A stretch of 8,473 nt of DNA from an uncultured Clostridia bacterium (lineage in GTDB: Bacteria > Bacillota > Clostridia > Christensenellales > CAG-917), in NCBI GenBank assembly GCA_947589635.1, contig CANQCC010000066.1, forward strand, positions 1-8,473. The letters are read 5' to 3'. Position 1 is the stretch's first letter. Every line of letters begins with the position of its first letter. A program made the position numbers and the translations under genes. A model generated the notes under the pieces. The model searched no databases. It worked only from the letters and a program-made list of their open reading frames with translations, and was not told the origin of the DNA. This document shows positions 5,717-8,473 of this stretch, piece after piece.

Positions 5717-7447
5717 ATGGCAAGAATTACGGTCGGAAAACAGTATAAAGAGGAATTCGGCAGCATATACCGCATGTTCCGCGGCGCGAGAGGGCAAAGC
5801 TTTTTGTCAAGCGAGGTTGGCATCTTAAGCGCAAGCGAGGACAGGATAGTCACCGCTACGGACGAGTTTATCTACGATCCGGAGTCCGAAGGTTTCAACA
5901 GCTCTTCGGAGGGCTCCGGCGCAGCTATAGGCTTCAAGAAGAGCGGCGCGAGTTGGTTTGCGCCCCTTCGCGGCGAAAAGATGAGCGAGGACCTGCAAAA
6001 CAGCGCCAATTGGCAAAAACTTATCGAGGCGGTCGCGGCGGACTATCACAGAAATTATTCCTTCATCGAATACAAGAAGGTCAAGGACGCGCAGACAAAG
6101 CGCATGGAAGAGGCCGTGGCGACAAAATTTACGTCCACGCTGCTTGAAAAGTTCTTCCCGGGCAAGAAATTTTCGGAGCCCAAGGAGAGACCGAGCACAA
6201 AGGAGGACATCTACGGCCTAAGCCTCAGGCTTGACATAAGCGGCGGCATGGGGCAGACGGAGCCCATACTTTGCAAGGTCTATTTCAGCAAGGCGGATGG
6301 CAGACTTCGCCCGCTTGCGAGAGAGGAAGCGGCAAGAGTGGACAGGCACTTTGACGAGATGCCCGACGAGAGCGTGACGGACAGAAACGAGACTATCGGC
6401 AACGCCGACTTAAAACTTGTAGACGACGCGCTTGGCGCTTTCGGCAGGATAATAGAGGGCGACTCCGACAACGATTTTTCGTCCTACGCCTACTTTGGAG
6501 AGGAGACTTCGGGCGAGATAAAGACGGATATGGACAGGGTGAGATACATGCTTGACCACCTTGCCAACAGCGAGGTCAAAACGCTTGAATGTTCGGGCGT
6601 GAAAGTGCTTGGCATATCCCACGTGCAATGGGAAAATTCGGAGTTTTCCGTCGCCATGAACGGCAAGGACGTGCTTAACATCACGGTGGGGCTAAACTTC
6701 AACCTGTCCCTCAATTGCACAAATTGCAAGAGCGGCGATTCGGCGCTTATCATCAACAACGAGATATTGTTTGAAGACGAGGAAAATCTTAAGATAGTCC
6801 TCGACCCGCTTGCAAACGATTTTGGCGTGACCCCGTCGGAGTACGGCATCATCGCAAGCATGTCCAACATGGCAAGGCATCTTAAGACGGTAAGTTGCCC
6901 CAACGACAGCCTTGGCGAGAAGCTCCCCTTCAGATGCACGCGCATAGTTTGCGACTCGCAGATGTTCGAGGTGGACAAGGGCGTGTACAAGTGCAAAAAT
7001 TGCAACCGTTCGGAGATCGTTTACAGGGATATCTTCGCTGGCATGCAATCGGCAAGAGAGCAGGAATATCGCTATACGCCAAACCTCGAGTACGCGCAGG
7101 ACAGGGGAGAGCTTTACGACAAGAGCAAGCTTAAGGTTTGCTCCTGCTGCGGCAGAAAGTTCATGCCAAAGACGCTTGTTGGCGGCGAATGTCCCACTTG
7201 CAGAGGTATGGGCGGCAAGGGCGACGAGCAGAAAAAGCTCTCCAAAAAGAGATATACGTCATACAAGAACATGCTCGATCCCATGATAAGGCTCGCGCAC
7301 GCGTTCAATTCGCAAAAGTACTGCAACGAGGACGACGGAGTCATCGTGTTCGTGCTCGGCAGAGACAGATACATCTTTGACAAGGCGCTCGCTTCCGACA
7401 GCGGATACATCGCCAAACCCGTCAAGGCGTCGAGGAGGGCAAAATGA
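5717..7447 (+). CDS. unrecognised protein with three cysteine clusters (zinc-ribbon-like)
   Basis: I do not recognise this 576-residue protein. It starts at ATG 5717, 3 bp after the helicase stop, with GGAG at 5707-5710 as ribosome site inside the helicase end. The N-terminal third (1-150) is mixed helix/strand and charged. The middle (160-330) has strand-rich stretches such as LSLRLDIS and VLNITVGLNFNLSLN, suggesting a beta-sandwich-like body. Cysteine clusters follow: 334/337 (CTNC), then 394, 407, 412, 426/429 (CKNC), and a classic ribbon pair 475/478 with 492/495 (CPTC). No enzyme motif, signal peptide or membrane segment is visible. It shares with the helicase the habit of multiple CxxC knuckles, so the two may bind each other or the same nucleic acid. 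Codon use matches its neighbours. A role as targeting or adaptor subunit is inference. Expression is linked to the next gene by a stop/start overlap. Confidence 0.9.
   Translation: MARITVGKQYKEEFGSIYRMFRGARGQSFLSSEVGILSASEDRIVTATDEFIYDPESEGFNSSSEGSGAAIGFKKSGASWFAPLRGEKMSEDLQNSANWQKLIEAVAADYHRNYSFIEYKKVKDAQTKRMEEAVATKFTSTLLEKFFPGKKFSEPKERPSTKEDIYGLSLRLDISGGMGQTEPILCKVYFSKADGRLRPLAREEAARVDRHFDEMPDESVTDRNETIGNADLKLVDDALGAFGRIIEGDSDNDFSSYAYFGEETSGEIKTDMDRVRYMLDHLANSEVKTLECSGVKVLGISHVQWENSEFSVAMNGKDVLNITVGLNFNLSLNCTNCKSGDSALIINNEILFEDEENLKIVLDPLANDFGVTPSEYGIIASMSNMARHLKTVSCPNDSLGEKLPFRCTRIVCDSQMFEVDKGVYKCKNCNRSEIVYRDIFAGMQSAREQEYRYTPNLEYAQDRGELYDKSKLKVCSCCGRKFMPKTLVGGECPTCRGMGGKGDEQKKLSKKRYTSYKNMLDPMIRLAHAFNSQKYCNEDDGVIVFVLGRDRYIFDKALASDSGYIAKPVKASRRAK
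7433..7443 (+). promoter_or_regulatory. strong ribosome site for the overlapping membrane gene
   Basis: AGGAGGG (7433-7439) lies inside the last codons of the preceding gene, with 5 nt between GGAGG and ATG 7444. It gives the membrane protein its own strong initiation signal besides coupling through the ATGA overlap. Confidence 0.8.
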
Positions 7448-8473
7448 AAGGCACATACGTTTCCGAAAATATAAAAACTCCAAAATTGCCGCTGATGATC
7501 TCCACGGGGGTCGCGCTCGCGCTTGACGTGGCGATAACGGCGGTGCTGGGCGTGATGGGATTAAAGCCCGCATATTTTGCGCTGCCGCTTGTTTCGGCGA
7601 TACTTGACGCGCTGTTTTTGGCGGTGGCGGCGGTTTCCAACTTCCGCTTCAAATACACGATAGGCTATTTTGCGGCTTATGCCGTGGCGTACATAGGGAT
7701 CGCGGCGGGGGTCGCGGCTATGTTTGCCGCGGTGCACAGCGCCATGTCTCTTGCGGCGCTTATAGTCTGGCTTTTCTCGCACGTGGTTATGATCGCCATA
7801 GCGTGCGCTCTTCAGGCGTACGCCTCAAAGCGGATGCGCGGCGCGGACGTGATAAAGGGCGCCGTAGCCATAGGGCTTGTGGCGGTCTCCGCGCTTATGG
7901 CGATTGCGTATGGCATTTATATGCATGCGGACGGCTTCTTCGGGCAGGGCGGCATCAAGGTGCGCCCCGTCGTCTACACCTACGATTCAAAGCTGGACAT
8001 CTATGAGGCGACCTCAGCGATGGACGGCTCCGGGGAGCTTGTTGTTATCCCCGAAAAGTTCAACGGCAAGCCGGTCTCCCGCGTGGAGGCTTCGATAATT
8101 GCGACTCCGGGCATAAAGACGGTGCGTTTTGAGGGCAGCGACTTCACGCTGGAGAATTTAAGCGCTCTTAAGCCCATTATGGCAAGCGGCGACGTCCCTA
8201 CGGTGGAAGTGGCTAAGGGAGGCATAGACGTCATAAAAAACAGACTGTATGCCGAGGGCTACAAGCAATATCAGAACGGACTTGGCGACGAGGGCGGAGT
8301 ATGTTTCGAGCTTGCCAACGCGATGAAGATCTGCGGTCTTGACAAGAACGAGAGGTACATAACCTTCAGCTATGACCTTACAAGCTACAACATGCTTGGC
8401 GGGCAACTTCCCGCGACCTGGTTCGGCAATGAGGGCGACGTCTTTGAACCTGCCGATTTCAAAGTGGACTTCT
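7444..8473 (+). CDS. five-helix membrane protein with LRR_5-like outer domain (partial)
   Basis: The frame is open from ATG 7444 to the right edge (343 codons seen), so the C-terminus is missing. The ATG overlaps the stop of the previous gene (ATGA). Five hydrophobic segments lie at about residues 17-40, 44-65, 72-97, 101-125 and 137-160. Positive residues at the N-terminus (K11, K14), in loop 66-71 (R68, K70) and in loop 126-136 (K129, R130, R132) put the N-terminus inside and everything after 160 outside. The outer part contains GELVVIPEKFNGKPVSRVEA (about 198-217), typical of the opening of a BspA-type leucine-rich repeat (LRR_5), followed by GIKTVRFEGS. Later residues do not show further clear repeats within the window. 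The role is unknown: anchor, sensor or surface-binding protein are options. It may also be an unrelated gene read through from the operon, although the tight overlap argues for linkage. Confidence 0.88.
   Translation, partial: MKGTYVSENIKTPKLPLMISTGVALALDVAITAVLGVMGLKPAYFALPLVSAILDALFLAVAAVSNFRFKYTIGYFAAYAVAYIGIAAGVAAMFAAVHSAMSLAALIVWLFSHVVMIAIACALQAYASKRMRGADVIKGAVAIGLVAVSALMAIAYGIYMHADGFFGQGGIKVRPVVYTYDSKLDIYEATSAMDGSGELVVIPEKFNGKPVSRVEASIIATPGIKTVRFEGSDFTLENLSALKPIMASGDVPTVEVAKGGIDVIKNRLYAEGYKQYQNGLGDEGGVCFELANAMKICGLDKNERYITFSYDLTSYNMLGGQLPATWFGNEGDVFEPADFKVDF

Noticed and set aside
3869..5797. Two minus-strand frames of about 310 residues opposite the helicase gene
   Set aside because: They lie opposite a gene with unmistakable helicase motifs; the frames are a by-product of its codon bias. 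No domain pattern or ribosome site supports them.
733..7447. DISARM or another named defence system
   Set aside because: A Snf2-type helicase alone is not enough. No methylase, phospholipase-D or DrmA/DrmB-type gene is seen, and an Hsp70-like partner is not part of that system.

Overview
The window looks like chromosomal DNA of an uncultured, gut-type Clostridia/Firmicutes bacterium. This rests on strong AGGAGG-like ribosome binding sites, a textbook sigma-A promoter, heavy use of ATA (Ile) and AGG (Arg) codons beside many GGC/GCG codons, and a BspA-like repeat domain in the last gene. It is an inference from style; no marker gene is present.

Layout. Positions 1-732 hold no convincing gene. 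This leader contains a dispersed repeat present twice in the same orientation (47-127 and 343-417), each copy beginning with a hairpin and a T-tract. Between the copies lies a GC-richer island able to form several competing hairpins. A perfect TTGACA-17-TATAAT promoter sits at 622-650. From 733 to the right edge runs one tightly packed plus-strand operon of four genes: (1) an Hsp70/actin-fold protein with an altered phosphate-2 loop and no lid (733-2736); (2) a RapA/HepA-like Snf2 translocase with a 20-cysteine C-terminal tail (2747-5713); (3) an unrecognised 576-residue protein with three cysteine clusters (5717-7447); (4) a five-helix membrane protein with an LRR_5-like outer domain, cut by the window edge (7444 to end). 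Gaps are 10 bp, 3 bp and a 4-bp ATGA overlap, so co-transcription and partly coupled translation are very likely.

How they may work together. The core is a nucleotide-dependent chaperone-like switch beside an ATP-driven nucleic-acid translocase. Both the translocase and gene 3 carry several zinc-binding-type cysteine pairs, which suggests a multi-protein assembly on DNA, RNA or RNA polymerase. The coupled membrane protein could place or signal to it at the envelope. I do not recognise the combination as a named system. It could be a conflict/defence module or a transcription-remodelling module; the sequence alone does not decide. All the long minus-strand open frames lie opposite these genes and look like shadows.
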